64,000 nucleotides of DNA. Origin: Takakia lepidozioides. Taxonomy: Eukaryota > Streptophyta > Takakiopsida > Takakiales > Takakiaceae. The position numbers and the translations under genes are program-made. The stretch is from contig CM060734.1 of NCBI GenBank assembly GCA_030704615.1, forward strand, positions 4,092,001 through 4,156,000, written 5' to 3'. Below, piece by piece: positions 31,863 to 42,929 of this stretch. The notes beneath the pieces were generated by a model that ran no database searches, was not told the origin of the DNA, and was given only the letters and a program-made list of their open reading frames with translations. The first letter of the stretch is position 1; the number at the start of each line of letters is the position of its first letter.

Positions 31863-33975
31863 GGTAGGCAAATTTTCTTGTGAGTTGTATCAGGAAACTG
31901 GCGCCTTACGAAAAGGGAGTCAGTTATTGTTCGTGGATGGGATAATATCCGGAACTAATGTGTCGTTGTTGGTGGACACAGGACGGTCGCACTCCTTCAT
32001 GACACCGGCAACGACACAAAAGCTGGGACTCCCGACAAGTGACGTGGGGGCCTCTATTGAGGTGCGTTCTGCCAAAGGAGAAACACAGTGGGCGACAAGG
32101 TTGGCGATTGATGTTCCTCTTCAACTGGGAGTTGGGAGGGACGTGAAAACTTCACCATCTGCGAGATCGATGGAGTGGATCTCATTTTGGGGATGACCTT
32201 TTTGAGCAAATCCGGAGCGGTCATAGATGGCCGCAAGAGAGTAGTCACGCTGCCATGTGGGAATGGTGGCGAGGTTTTACGAGTGTCTGAAACGCCCAAA
32301 TCCGTGGGAGGGCAAATAAACCTTCTGTCAGCAAAGGAGTGGGCCGTGGAGGAGACACACGAGCCCCAGTTTTTGCTTTACGTTAGAGAAGTGAAAGGAG
32401 AAGGCGATGGGGAGCCGAGCCCAGATTGGATCAAGGGGATTTTGGAGAAATACCAGGATGTGATGCCGGAGGATTTACCAAGCGGCTTGCCACCGCGAAG
32501 AGGAGTTGACCACAAGATTGAGGTGATACCGGGATCGGAACCGCCTGCCAAGGCACCCTACCGGTTGAGCCACAGAGAATTGGTCGAGCTGAAGACTCAG
32601 CTCAAGGATCTAATGTCAAAGGGGTACATCCGGCCGAGTAAGTCACCTTACGGAGCCCCGGTGCTATTTGCAGACAAGAAGGATGGGACGCTGCGGATGT
32701 GTGTCGATTACAGGGCTCTGAATAAGGTGACTATCAAAACCGGTACCCTTTGCCAAGGATCGACGACCTCTTCGATCGGTTGGCAGGAGCGAAGTATTTC
32801 AGCCGGGTCGACTTGCGCTCCGGCTATCACCAAATTCGGGTGGCAGAAGGAGATGAGGAGAAGACCGCGTGCAGGACAAGGTATGGTTCATATGAGTTCT
32901 TGGTGATGCCTTTTGGGCTCACCAATGCACCAGCGACATTTAGCACGCTGATGAACAGCCTTTTCCAGGAGTGGTTGGATGACTTTGTGATCGTGTACAT
33001 CGACGACATCTTGGTGTACTTGAAAACAAAGGAGGAGCACCTGGAGCACCTCAAAAGGGTGTTCCAAAAATTGCGGGAAGGGAAGCTGTATGCCAAAGCT
33101 TCAAAGTGCGAATTCGGGGTCACAAAAGTGGAGTTCCTGGGGCATGTGATTACACAGGATGGGATCAAAATGGATGACATAAAGGTGAGGGCGATCTTGG
33201 ACTGGGAGCCTCCGACTTCGGTCCCGGGAGTGCGATCCTTCCTAGGACTCGCCTCCTATTACCGGAAGTATGTGAGAAATTTTGCCAAGATCGCGGGGCC
33301 GCTGTCAGACCTTCTGTGTAAATCCAAAGTCTGGGTATGGAACACATTTTGTGGCCAAGCTTTTGCTGAATTGAAGCAGCGGATGACGGAAGCTCCAGTC
33401 TCGATCGTCCGTTTGAGATTCATACAGATGCATCGGACTTCGCGATTGGGGGTGTTCTTATGCAAGATGGACGTCCAGTGGCTTACGAAAGTAAGAAGCT
33501 GAATGAAGTGGAGCGACGGTGGCCGACGCACGAAAAAGAGATGAAGGCGGTGGTGCATTGCCTTGAGCTCTGGCGCCACTATGTTGGTTCCAACCCAGTG
33601 AAGGTGTTCACGGACAATGTCACGGTGAAGTATTTTGCCACGCAGCCCAAGTTGTCCCCAAAACAACTTAGGTGGCAAGATACTTTGGCAGTGTTCGACG
33701 TGGATATCCAGTACAAACCGGGACGGGACAATGTGGTGGCCGATGCTTTAAGTAGAAAGCAGTAGCTCTTGTTAGTGTACAAGGGCGAGACGGCGCTCCA
33801 AAGGAAGATCCGGAAGGCTTGTCGGAAGGATGAGCTGGCAAAGTCCGTGATGCAGGACTTGAGAATGGGGGTTAAATCGCAGTTCCACTTGCAAAATGGA
33901 CTGCTCCGGTATAAGCAAAAACGTCTCTACGTGCCGAAGGGAGGGATCAGAGATAGCCTTTTGAGAGAATGCCTT
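31863..33975 (+). pseudogene. Pol of R3: protease, reverse transcriptase, RNase H, integrase start
   Basis: In order: protease with LLVDTGRSHSFMT (the copy at 55.7 kb has DTGA, so the Ala after the catalytic DTG is changed); RT with [40 protein letters not shown] and the catalytic YIDD at about 32,997-33,008; RNase H with [20 protein letters not shown]; then the linker and LRYKQKRLYVPKGG of the integrase zinc region. Frame changes near 32,160 and 32,740 and a missing stretch near 33,400 break it. The frame stops at TAG 33,763-33,765, where the copy at 27.4 kb reads on. Integrase ends at LLREC, about 33,972. Confidence 0.88.
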
Positions 33976-34584
33976 CTTTGGGAGTTCACGTGCTAGTGCG
34001 CATCTGGCGCGTGCGCGTACTATAACTGCGCTACCGGGGGTTCCTTGTAGTGCGGGCTAACGCGGAAGCTACGTGCTTCCGTTCACGTAGTATAATCGTG
34101 TAGCCTCGGGACGAAGTCGTAGTGCGGCTTCGGCGTGTTCCCGTACCTCAGGCCAGCATTCCAAGGCGGACCCAATTGTAGTGATTGGGGCGCACGGTTG
34201 GTTCAAGGTTATCTTCCTAGTCAAAGAGGGTTCCAGGTGAACCCTTGCTCAAGGTGATGCCAAAAGCGGCATCATGAGCGATCGCAAGCAATGTTGATGC
34301 AGTAAGGCGATTCGATCCTCGGGGAGGATCGTTCCTTGGCCTTGAAGTAGGCCAAGAAGAGTGCACTGGGAGGAGCTTGAGAGGCTCCACCCTTGGCCGG
34401 GACTTGGAGGAAGTCGACCGAACTAGCTAGTGGAGAGTAGAGTCAAGTGTGGGGTTGGTTCTTTGCCATGGGACGCCATGGTACGGAAACAAACTCCTTG
34501 ATGTGGGACGCCACAACTTGGATGTTCGTTTCTACAAAATGGACAAGTCGATGAGGACATCGACTCCCTGTTGGTAGAGGTGTG
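33976..34584 (+). other. R3 3' internal region after the integrase deletion
   Basis: The sequence is the reverse of part of 3992-4620, that is, the family's 3' untranslated region. It is joined directly to the start of integrase, so the catalytic core, barrel and chromodomain are absent. Confidence 0.75.
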
Positions 34585-35311
34585 TGTCGCGGCCCTTTGC
34601 CTTGAGGGCAGGGAGGTCGGGACACAAGAGGGGCTGCCCCTGGTGTGGGGGCAGTGGCAGCGATAGGTACGGGGGCTGAAGCACCCTTGAGTGCCCAAGG
34701 CACTCAAGGAGGCGGAGGCGCTCACTAGGTGGAGCCCCGCACACCGGGTTGCGGTGGGGGTGGCTCCACAAGGGGTGGTGGTAGCTTAGCGGGACTTAGT
34801 GGGGGTGGCATAGGACTCACCATGGGGGCGGAGACCTCGTGGTGGGAGTCGTGGGGAGTCTTGGGACTCATCACGGTCCATAGGGGCCGTGGTGAGCGGG
34901 CCAAGACTCACCGCGACTCATCACCGGGAGTCGAGGGTTTTCGTGGTGGTTCGCCATAAAATGGCATGGCTGGTTGTGGAACCCCCGCGGACAGCTACAG
35001 AAGTATATATAAGGGGAGTAGTGACCCCGAGAACGGTGCAAGCCCGTTGGTGACCAAAAACTAGTGAGTAAGCGAGCGAGCCGGAAAGCGACCAAAGAGT
35101 GGGGAGCTGTTCCGGACTGCCATCTACCAAAGGGAATTCTCCTAGTCCCAATTAGGTGGAGGGTTTAGAGGGAAGCAAAGGGGGACCGTTATGTCCCGGT
35201 GAGCAGCCAAAGCTCCAAGTTGGCCGGGCGGCCAGGTTGGGAGTCAGGCGCGCGCATCAAAGCGAGTAACTATGACTTGAAGGGGAGCTTACCGAAGTGA
35301 GGTACGCGACA
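34585..35311 (+). repeat. 3' LTR of R3
   Basis: Starts TGTCGCGGCCC, ends GGTACGCGACA, and is followed by the CTCTC target duplication. It differs from the 5' LTR only at scattered single sites and short indels. Confidence 0.9.
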
Positions 35312-35316
35312 CTCTC

Positions 35317-37022
35317 CTTGACAGTCACAGTGGCTGCCGTGTCTCCAGTGCGGAGATAGTCCAACACAGCTGAATCCTCATGTATATCTTTGGCGCCACC
35401 TTGCTCATTGTTGGCCTCAGGGTCCTCAGACACTCGGTCTACAGTCATCCTGTTGTAAGTCCAACGAGGCCTTCCGCTGCCAAGATACACAGAAATGCAG
35501 ATGCATGCCATCCGGGCACCATCTCCTCGTCCGTCTCACCATGCCACCGAGCTCCAGTGTCATCCTGCTGGCTCGTGCATGGATTGCGACTCAACCCATC
35601 TGCATTGCGATTGACCAAATCCGGTCGATGCACCACCTGAAAGTCATACTCTTGAAGGATGAGTGCCCATCGTGCAAGCTTCCTCGTAAGCTTGTCTGAC
35701 TCCATCAACCACTTGAGTGGTTGGTGATCCGTGACAAGGGTGAAGAGATTGCCATATAGATAGCACCTGAAGTGTGCCACGGCCCACACTGCAGCTAAGC
35801 ATTCTCCCTCATATGAGCTATACTTAGACTCTGCATCATTGTTCGAGCGGCTAGCATAAGCCACTATGAACTCTCTTCCCTCATCATCCACCTGTGTGAG
35901 CACCGCTCCAAGCCCCAGCATGCTCCAATCTATATGCAGCTGAAAAAGGACGCCCCCTGATAGGTCGTCTCAAGATGGGCGCCGAGGTCAACCTCGCCTT
36001 GAGCTCTTGGAAAGCTCGTTCTTGCTCATCTTCCCACTGCCACTCCTGGTCCACCTTGATCAGCTTGGTTAGAGCCTTTGCAATGGCACTAAATCCCTTG
36101 ACAAACCGTCTATAATAGTTTGCCAACCCCATGAAAGCTCGAACTCGACTCACATCCGTGGGGCGTGGAATTTGTGCAATGGCCTCTACCTTAGTCTACT
36201 GTACCCCCAATCCTCCAGGATATATCATGTGACCCAGATACTCAATATGGTTGTGAAAAAACTTGCACTTCCCCGGATGTAACTTCAATCCGTGTGCCCT
36301 CAAGCGCTCAAATACGACCTAGAGGTGTCTCTCATGCTCCTCCACCGTAGCACTAAAGATGATGATGTCATCTATGTAGCACCAAGCAAACTCCACCCCT
36401 GCTAGAATCCTGTCCATGACTCTCTGAAACTCTGCAGGAGCGTTCTTAAGCCCAAATGGTAAGAACCGCCACTGGTATAGGCAATCCTTCCGTGCTCATT
36501 GATCCCCCAGAATGTCGTCTTCTGCTTATCCGCCTCCTTGATCGGCAACTGGTGATATCCGGATTGTAAATCCAAAGTGCCAAAAACCTTGGCATGCCCA
36601 ATGGCATCAAAGATCTCCTCTGGTGTTGGCATGGCATACCTATCGGACTTGGTCTGACGATTTACAGGCCGGTAATCACCACACATACGTCTCTCTGTCC
36701 AATTGCCATAGACATCCTTCGTGGCTGGCATCACTGTGGCTGAAGCATACTCTCCACTAGATAGCTCCACCAAACCAGCCTCCCAGAGGTCCTGAGTCCT
36801 CATCTGAATCAAGGACCTCTCCATGTCACTGTATCTATAGGGTCTCCAAAAGATTGGCGAGTCAGTGGCCAATTCAATGCGAATCTCTTGACCCTTCAGT
36901 GCTCCCAAGTCCTTCAAACTGAAGGCAAAGCAGTTCTTGTAAGCCCTCAAGAACCGCCGTATACGTCGTCTCTCTCCTCCGGTAACTATGGGTCCAACAT
37001 CAGGCTCCCAGTTGTCCTCCAT
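35317..37022 (-). pseudogene. G-family reverse transcriptase and RNase H
   Basis: On the minus strand from 37,022: an RT with PIFWRPYRYSDMERSLI, MCGDYRPVNRQTKSDRY, FGTLDLQSGYHQLPI and the catalytic CYIDDII near 36,365-36,385. Then comes the connection region (RVRAFMGLANYYRRFVKGF) and RNase H with LGLGAVLTQVDDEGREFIV and TDHQPLKWLM, ending in a linker at the R3 insertion. RT copies the RNA to DNA, and RNase H removes the RNA strand. Shifts near 36,475, 36,180 (in-frame stop) and 35,930 break the frame. The QSGYHQLPIKEADKQKT and TTFWGIN regions are well kept, so decay is recent. Confidence 0.87.
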
Positions 37023-37099
37023 GACTGCAACCTTGAGTCCAGCAGGCTTGGAGGTAGAAGACGCGTCCCGTGGTTGCTATGCTGCAACCTCTTGAGCAG

Positions 37100-38400
37100 T
37101 GACCACTACCTTCTCTGTCAGTGACAATGTCTCATCCTACCCCATCATCCCATCCTTAAGGACATCCTCAACCCGAGAAAAATCCCCAACCTCATCCATC
37201 ACCGCCGCCTTGGCTGCCAACTCCCTCTGAACTTCGAGCACCTCCCACGTGTGCCATGGATGTGGCCTGCACCTCGTGGTCCTCACCTGTTCGCCCCCAC
37301 TCATTGCTTGTACCGTCTTGGTAGGCAGAGAGACCATCAAGGGAAGTGTACTCCATACTCTGCGCTGCTCAGCCATAGCCAAGCTGATAATCCAGGTCAA
37401 GCAATTGAGATCCATTGCTTGCCCCAGCACCTGACGACGTGATCCCCCAGAAAGAGATGGCACCGCCATGGTACCAGTGGTAAAACCCATCGCCCGCTCG
37501 CGCTCGTCAGCATTGGGCTCCACTAATTGCTGCAACTGGCTATCCCACAAGAGGCCAGGTCCACCATCCCGAAAACCATGAGATCCTGGAAAGCTGAGGA
37601 GTGTAGGCAATGCTGCCGTGGGTGACCCACCTTATTGAACACTGCCAAAGGTGATCGGTCATCGTGTCTCACACGCTGAGACTGCCTCCCTATGTCCAAA
37701 TGCTATCAACCGTGAGGTTTGGTGGCCGCTGTACCCCATCAAATGCACGTTTGAGCATTGCAGGTGGCATCAAGTTGGTCCACCATAGTCGTGGGCGATG
37801 AGCCCGTGACCCTACTGCAGCTATCTAGCAACACTGCTGACCCAAGCCAAGACCGCACTTGATATATATTGGCCATCACCTTGGCCCGAGAATCACGCAT
37901 CAATGGCACATTCTCCAAGATATATGTCGGAGAGTCTGTCTTCTGAAACTGTAAATAGTGCAGAACCCTCAACATCTCCCAAAACAGGCGTGACCTTGAG
38001 TCTTGTAACTCATTGTCATACCCAGCTGATGAAAGCCCTTGGCAGGGCCAACCTGCCACTACTAAGTGAATAGGGCCAACCTGCTCCAAATCATGCGCTC
38101 CCAGCAAGGAGATGTCTGCTGGCAAGGCTTGTTGGTATCCACGAACTATAGACACTGGCAACAAATCAGGGTACTGCTGCACCAACTGAGCAACATGGCG
38201 CAGTGAGACGCGTCGTGCAGTCTCATCCCTCTCCACATATAGGTAACATCGAACTCGTACACCTGTCTGCAGCACTGCAGCCAATCCAGTGCTAATCCCG
38301 CCAAACAAGTCCAGAAGGCATATGCCTTCATCCGGGCACTGCCACACAAGAGGTGTGGTGTCCAATGGCGACAACTGAGGTGGTCCTGGTGCAATCACCG
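37100..38400 (-). pseudogene. C5 cytosine DNA methyltransferase domain inside the G-family gypsy element
   Basis: On the minus strand: motif I ICLLDLFGGISTGL (about 38,290-38,335), motif IV VVAGWPCQGLSSAG with the catalytic Cys codon at 38,042-38,044, and motif VI YILENVPLM (about 37,900-37,930). After a frame change near 37,740, and another near 37,600, it continues with EPNADERERAMGF and RRQVLGQAMDLNCLTW, matching the target-recognition end and motifs IX-X. These enzymes transfer methyl from SAM to carbon 5 of cytosine. The first ORF runs on without a stop from the protease region, so the domain is part of the polyprotein, between protease and RT. C5 methyltransferases captured by retrotransposons have been reported from dinoflagellates and charophyte algae (de Mendoza and colleagues, 2018). 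This copy is broken by frameshifts. Confidence 0.88.
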
Positions 38401-39670
38401 CACTTTCCTCCTCTCTTGACGGTACAAAGGCCTCTACCCAGGCTTGTTGCACCCGTCTATCAGCAGCCTGCTGCAAATCCTTGCTTGTACCCCACAATGG
38501 AATGTGAGCAGCCATGGCAGGTAACTCCGCCATACCATGCATGTCATCTTGCTCTGCTAGAGGTGGCACATCCTCTGTATGGGCATTGCCCTCCAGCAAC
38601 TCTCCAGGCCAACTAACTACAGCTGTGAAGGCTGCTAGTGTTGGCATCTTGCCCCGTTGGGCAGCAGCAACACCCCCAATGAACGTCACAGAGAGCTGTA
38701 CATGACAACCATCCCCTGACTGCCATCCAGGCTTGTAGGATGCTGACTCCTCCCAAAAATCCAGGGTGAAGCCCATGGGATACAACACTGCCCCACCAAC
38801 GAGGACATCGTAAGAGACCGCGTCTGTCACAATGGCCTTGGCTCGCATCACTGAGCCATCTATAGGATGATCCGACTGTAGTCTAATGGCCAACTCACGT
38901 CGTGTCATGCCCCGAGCCTGCTCTGATCCTCTCAAAGATGTTTGTATCTGGAAAGGACAAGGCTCCATATCCGCCTCCATGAGGCCCAAACCTGTAATAG
39001 CAGCTCTGCCCAACATCAGCGGCTGAGCTCCCGAGTCCAACAAGACCCGTAGTGGCCAGTACCTCTTGCCTGCCGGTCCACTCAAAGAGAAAATGTCATC
39101 TTGGTTGTCTAACAAGACAACTCCAGATGTTACCATGGCGCACTCAAAGGCTGGCCTAGCTGGTAGCTCCGTCAACCTGGCAGCTGCAGCTTGCCATGGC
39201 GCAACCATGGCAGTCTTGACCCTCAAATCCAAGGATCCCTCTGCCACTACACCTTCCACTAATTCCGCAGAAGATGAAGTGATCTCCCCACTCTCGCAGA
39301 ATGTTGCTGCTAGTCTGAACACTGCAGCTGGTCTTACCCCCGACGTCGCAATCATGGTTTCCGAGAACAGTGGGGCCTGACACACAGAGGTGGCCGCCCC
39401 CAGCAACACACTGGCTGCACTAGCCTTGGCAGCAGGTGTCAGTGCTGCACGTGTAGCTCTCCCCAATGACACAATAACATCCGCCTTGGTATCCATCGGG
39501 CGAGAACTAGGTGCCATGGATGGCGTCGACACTGTCTCCACCAAGATGAATGATTGAGGCAACCTAGCCTGACGGCTTGCCTCCCCACACTGTGGATCCA
39601 ACTCCACCTCTACACCTCGTGGCTTAGGAAATCGTGTTGTTCCTCGAGTGACGGCTGCAGCAGATTCCAC
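38401..39670 (-). pseudogene. G-family protease and linker (fused upstream of the methyltransferase)
   Basis: The 643-aa open frame 39,670-37,739 begins here. Around residue 210 it has VLLDSGAQPLMLGRAAI (DSGA at about 39,030-39,045), the active site of a retroviral-type aspartic protease, followed by the second lobe with DAVSYDVLVGGAVLY (the I/VLxG strand). The protease cuts the polyprotein. A roughly 200-residue linker without recognisable domain leads into methyltransferase motif I. The remarkably long open frame for a nested, older element suggests limited decay. Confidence 0.8.
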
Positions 39671-41215
39671 CTACACTAGTGGTAGTGCTGCCCCACACAT
39701 AAATCCCATGCCTCCCATGTCTCCTCCATCAGGATGACGCTGTTGAGGAGGAACATTAGGTGGACCCTCAGGTCTTGGAGCTGGTACCGCCTGAGCTGTG
39801 GCCATGGCAGCAAGCCTTTGCTCTAGCTGCTGAAGCCGGTTGGCCATACCTTGGTCAACACCCTGATCTCCACGTCCTTGGCCATACTATGCTTGCCCTC
39901 GTCCTGCACCTCGTGCCTAACCACCTCGTCCTCTCTGAGGTGCTCCACCTTGCCCTCGGCCACCATTGTTCCCTTGGAACTGGCCTCGCCGCAACTCATG
40001 GTGCAAGTCATAACACTAGGCATCTCTATGCCCATACTTGCCACAATGCCCACACTGCAACTGTGCAGGCTGTGCTTATGCTAGCCCTTTGCCACTCTCT
40101 AGGCAATCTTTCTTGACATGGGGTCCTCCACATGTCCAACATACCACCCCTGGTTGCTGTTGGCCTGCAAAAGAAGCTACTGGCCTCTGCACCTGAGGTC
40201 CCCTGTAAGCTCCATGGAATTTGGGTTGGGCAACCTTGCCCCCCTGACCACGCTGTTGGGCAGTCCCTTGTGCTTGTTGGCTAGCAGCTGCGCCTCGTGC
40301 ATGCATGTCCTTGCCAAATCCTATGGTAACAACTTGCTCCTCCACCATGTTGAGCTCAATCCGCTCAGCCAGTAGAAACACATCTGTTAATGTGGGTTGG
40401 GCCGCTTGTAACAGGGTTGCATCCCGCACCCTTCTCCTGAGCTCCTTGTCCAAAATTCCATACCAGAACTGGATTGCTTGAGCTTCAGTAATCCCTTGGG
40501 TCACATTTATCAATCGTCTCATACGAGTGTAGGCCTCTCGCAAGCTCTCACTGGATTTGTGCTGGAAGTCTTCCAAACTTCGCAGCTTCTCTGTCCGTAT
40601 GCCTTGATAGTTCTTCCGCAACTCCTGGAAGAACTCCACCACCGGGTTGAATCTAGGCACATGTGTTGTAGTCGTGGCAGCAAGAGTGGTAGCACCTTTA
40701 GAACTGGTACAACCTGCAGAAATACCGGCACTACTTGTTCTACTACTAGTGCTGGCAGTGAGAGATATTGGTGCTGATGCAACTACTGGTCGCGTCGTGC
40801 CTCGAGTAATGGAGACGTAGTCAGGTAACCAATACATCCTCCACTCCTCAATCTCTACTTCATGTCCTCGCCTGAACTCGTGGTAATCGTCCATAGGCGG
40901 GCCTTCCAAATGCTGGAACAGTCCCTTCCATGCCATGAATGGGGTGAACAGTTGTGGATTGCGCATCTGCTGCAAATCACACCAGCTATCGAACTCCTGA
41001 ATAAAGTTATTCAGCTCGATTGTGCCCACAGCTCCAGAGTACCTACGAGGCCCCTTGGTAGCTCCATACATCTCCTCCATGTCGTCCCACAACAATGACG
41101 AAGGAAACTGCACACCTGTTGATGAAGCCTCCGAGTCTGTGTCAGACTCTGCACTAATTGGGTGGAGGTGAAGGTGGTCTGAAACGAACACCTCGTCTGG
41201 TGAACCCACTCTCAC
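39671..41215 (-). pseudogene. Gag of the main G-family element
   Basis: A 379-aa frame (41,215-40,076) carries the capsid-like region (ELNNFIQEFDSWCDLQQMR, LFTPFMAWKGLFQHLEG), an RMRRLINVTQGITEAQAIQF segment and a first zinc knuckle VCWTCGGPHVKKDC. TAA at 40,076-40,078 interrupts what the 18.5-20.3 kb copy reads as Gln. Beyond it the frame would continue into the second knuckle region (CGHCGKYGH) and a Gly/Arg-rich tail leading to the protease. Two knuckles of different form in one gag are a useful family marker. Confidence 0.85.
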
Positions 41216-42027
41216 GTACTCCCCTCAAAACCCTTGGGTAACTCCGTGATGACACTCACAACCCGCACCTCCCCCACATGACACTATAAGGCTCTAGTAC
41301 TAATTCTAATAGTGACACGGGTGAGCACCTGTTGCGGATTAAGGGTCATATCCCAGTGGCTAAGGGCACTTGCACCTGCATCCACCGCAAGAACTCCTAT
41401 GGTTGGCTGGTCATCAACCCAGCCTCACCATAGAAGAAACACTGGTGGTCTTGCTGGTCATCACTCCAGCCTCACCACCGACAGCATACTCTAGGATTGA
41501 CCGGTGATCAAATCCAGCCTAATCCCTATGAAAGCAAGCGCCCACACAAAACCAACATGACGCACAGTCAAGCATGCAGGTGTGGGGGGATCCAAACACA
41601 AGAAACCAAAACATCAACACCCCCACACCAAAAACCCTCCGCAGTGCTGCTCTTGCAGAATATTGCAGCCCAAAAACCCCGGACTAACTGGCCTCCACCA
41701 AGAGAGGCTTTGGCAACTACAAGTACAAAGTAATGAAAATAGTAAAGAGAGGGAGGGGAAGAATAGACGTCCGACCAAGCAATATCTAATTCTGATCTAT
41801 GCTATCAACTGCCAGACTTCTCTCAAAGTGCCTCGCTCTGCATGATGGTAAGGTGTGGGAGGTATATCTATATCTAGAAACCTGCCACTAACCTTATCCC
41901 AAGCTACAATAGCTCGCTCTAACCAACCCTCCTCCTCTCTCTGCCAGGTAGAGACAAAACAATACTCCCCTATCTCCCACTCGCTGAATACTAAAGAAAA
42001 TAAAGGTAGGGTCTGACAGTCTCTCAA

Positions 42028-42546
42028 CTAGAAAGCTTTGAGACGGTTGCGGGTGTCCTTGTTGCGAATGACTGCATCTCCTTCAAGCAAAACAAACTGT
42101 TCGTTACTAATGAACCCCCGTTCGTGGTTGCCTCGTATAGAGTGTGTCCGGCTGCAACCACGTCTGATTGCAGAAACTTGTGCAGTTCCTGCTCCTCTGC
42201 TCCAGTACACCACGGCCTTGTGGCTGAACACCTTGGTCCCCGGGGTTGTCTTTGGCTGTGTTCCAAGCCTAGCTTTCACCCACTTTGGTATTTCACCTAC
42301 AGCTGCAGAACTGCTTGCTCCAACAGAATTCTGACTGTCCAAAGCAATATTGAGGCCCTCAACGCCAACTACAACAGTTTGCTGTCTATTGCTAATGCCT
42401 GACTCCCAGTATGCAATCAACTCGTCCAACTGCTCTCCACTCAAATCAGTCTGAGTTCCTTGAGAAACATAAATCTTGTTTCCTTGTGTGCACAGGCTAA
42501 GAGAAGAGACCTGCCCTTCAATTACGTCCTCATTGCCCCCAGCCAT
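42028..42546 (-). CDS. Unrecognised 172-aa ORF upstream of G-family gag
   Basis: An intact minus-strand frame starts MAGGNEDVIEGQVSSLS and includes QTDLSGEQLDELIAYWE and a basic C-terminal third (HKAVVYWSRGAGTAQV). It matches nothing I know. It lies on the same strand as gag, about 800 bp upstream, with ATAT-rich DNA before it. I see no equivalent in the 20.3-22.9 kb copy, so it is an addition to this element or a relic of another gene. Confidence 0.4.
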   Translation of the reverse strand: MAGGNEDVIEGQVSSLSLCTQGNKIYVSQGTQTDLSGEQLDELIAYWESGISNRQQTVVVGVEGLNIALDSQNSVGASSSAAVGEIPKWVKARLGTQPKTTPGTKVFSHKAVVYWSRGAGTAQVSAIRRGCSRTHSIRGNHERGFISNEQFVLLEGDAVIRNKDTRNRLKAF

Positions 42547-42929
42547 ATAAGGAGGACATCCACAGACTTGTCTCTCATGTAGACCACAACAGGTTCTAGA
42601 AAGAGAATTGTGGATCTTTCATAGCACACTCACACTCACACTCAAAAAATTCCATAGATTTTTAGCTAAGTATGTAGATTTCCACAATCTGCAGGTCCTC
42701 GCGCAAATTTGAGGTCAAACAACCTTTGTATGACAAAGTTATGGCCAAACAGGCTCTTCAAACATAATATATGTCATTCAAATGAAAAGTCTATTTCCAA
42801 TAATCCGTCTTGGTTCCCTGTTCCCTGGTTCCCTGCGAATTCTAAGTTCTCCACTATAAACAACATTTTTGAGCTCCCAGCACGAAAATATCTTGGGCTA
42901 CGATCCACCCCATCCGGCCTCCCTTATAG

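Larger units (their letters stand above)
29932..35316 (+). mobile_element. Complete-ended family-R chromovirus (R3) nested in the G element
   Basis: Two LTRs of 723 and 727 bp (29,937-30,659; 34,585-35,311) bound an internal region with primer site, gag and pol. The flanking five bases CTCTC at 29,932-29,936 and 35,312-35,316 are the target duplication, which proves a discrete insertion into the integrase gene of the G element. By eye the LTRs differ at only about ten places, so the insertion is young relative to its host element. It is not autonomous. The integrase core and chromodomain are deleted at about 33,978, and several frames are broken. A GCC is shared at the deletion junction, suggesting microhomology. 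Confidence 0.93.
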
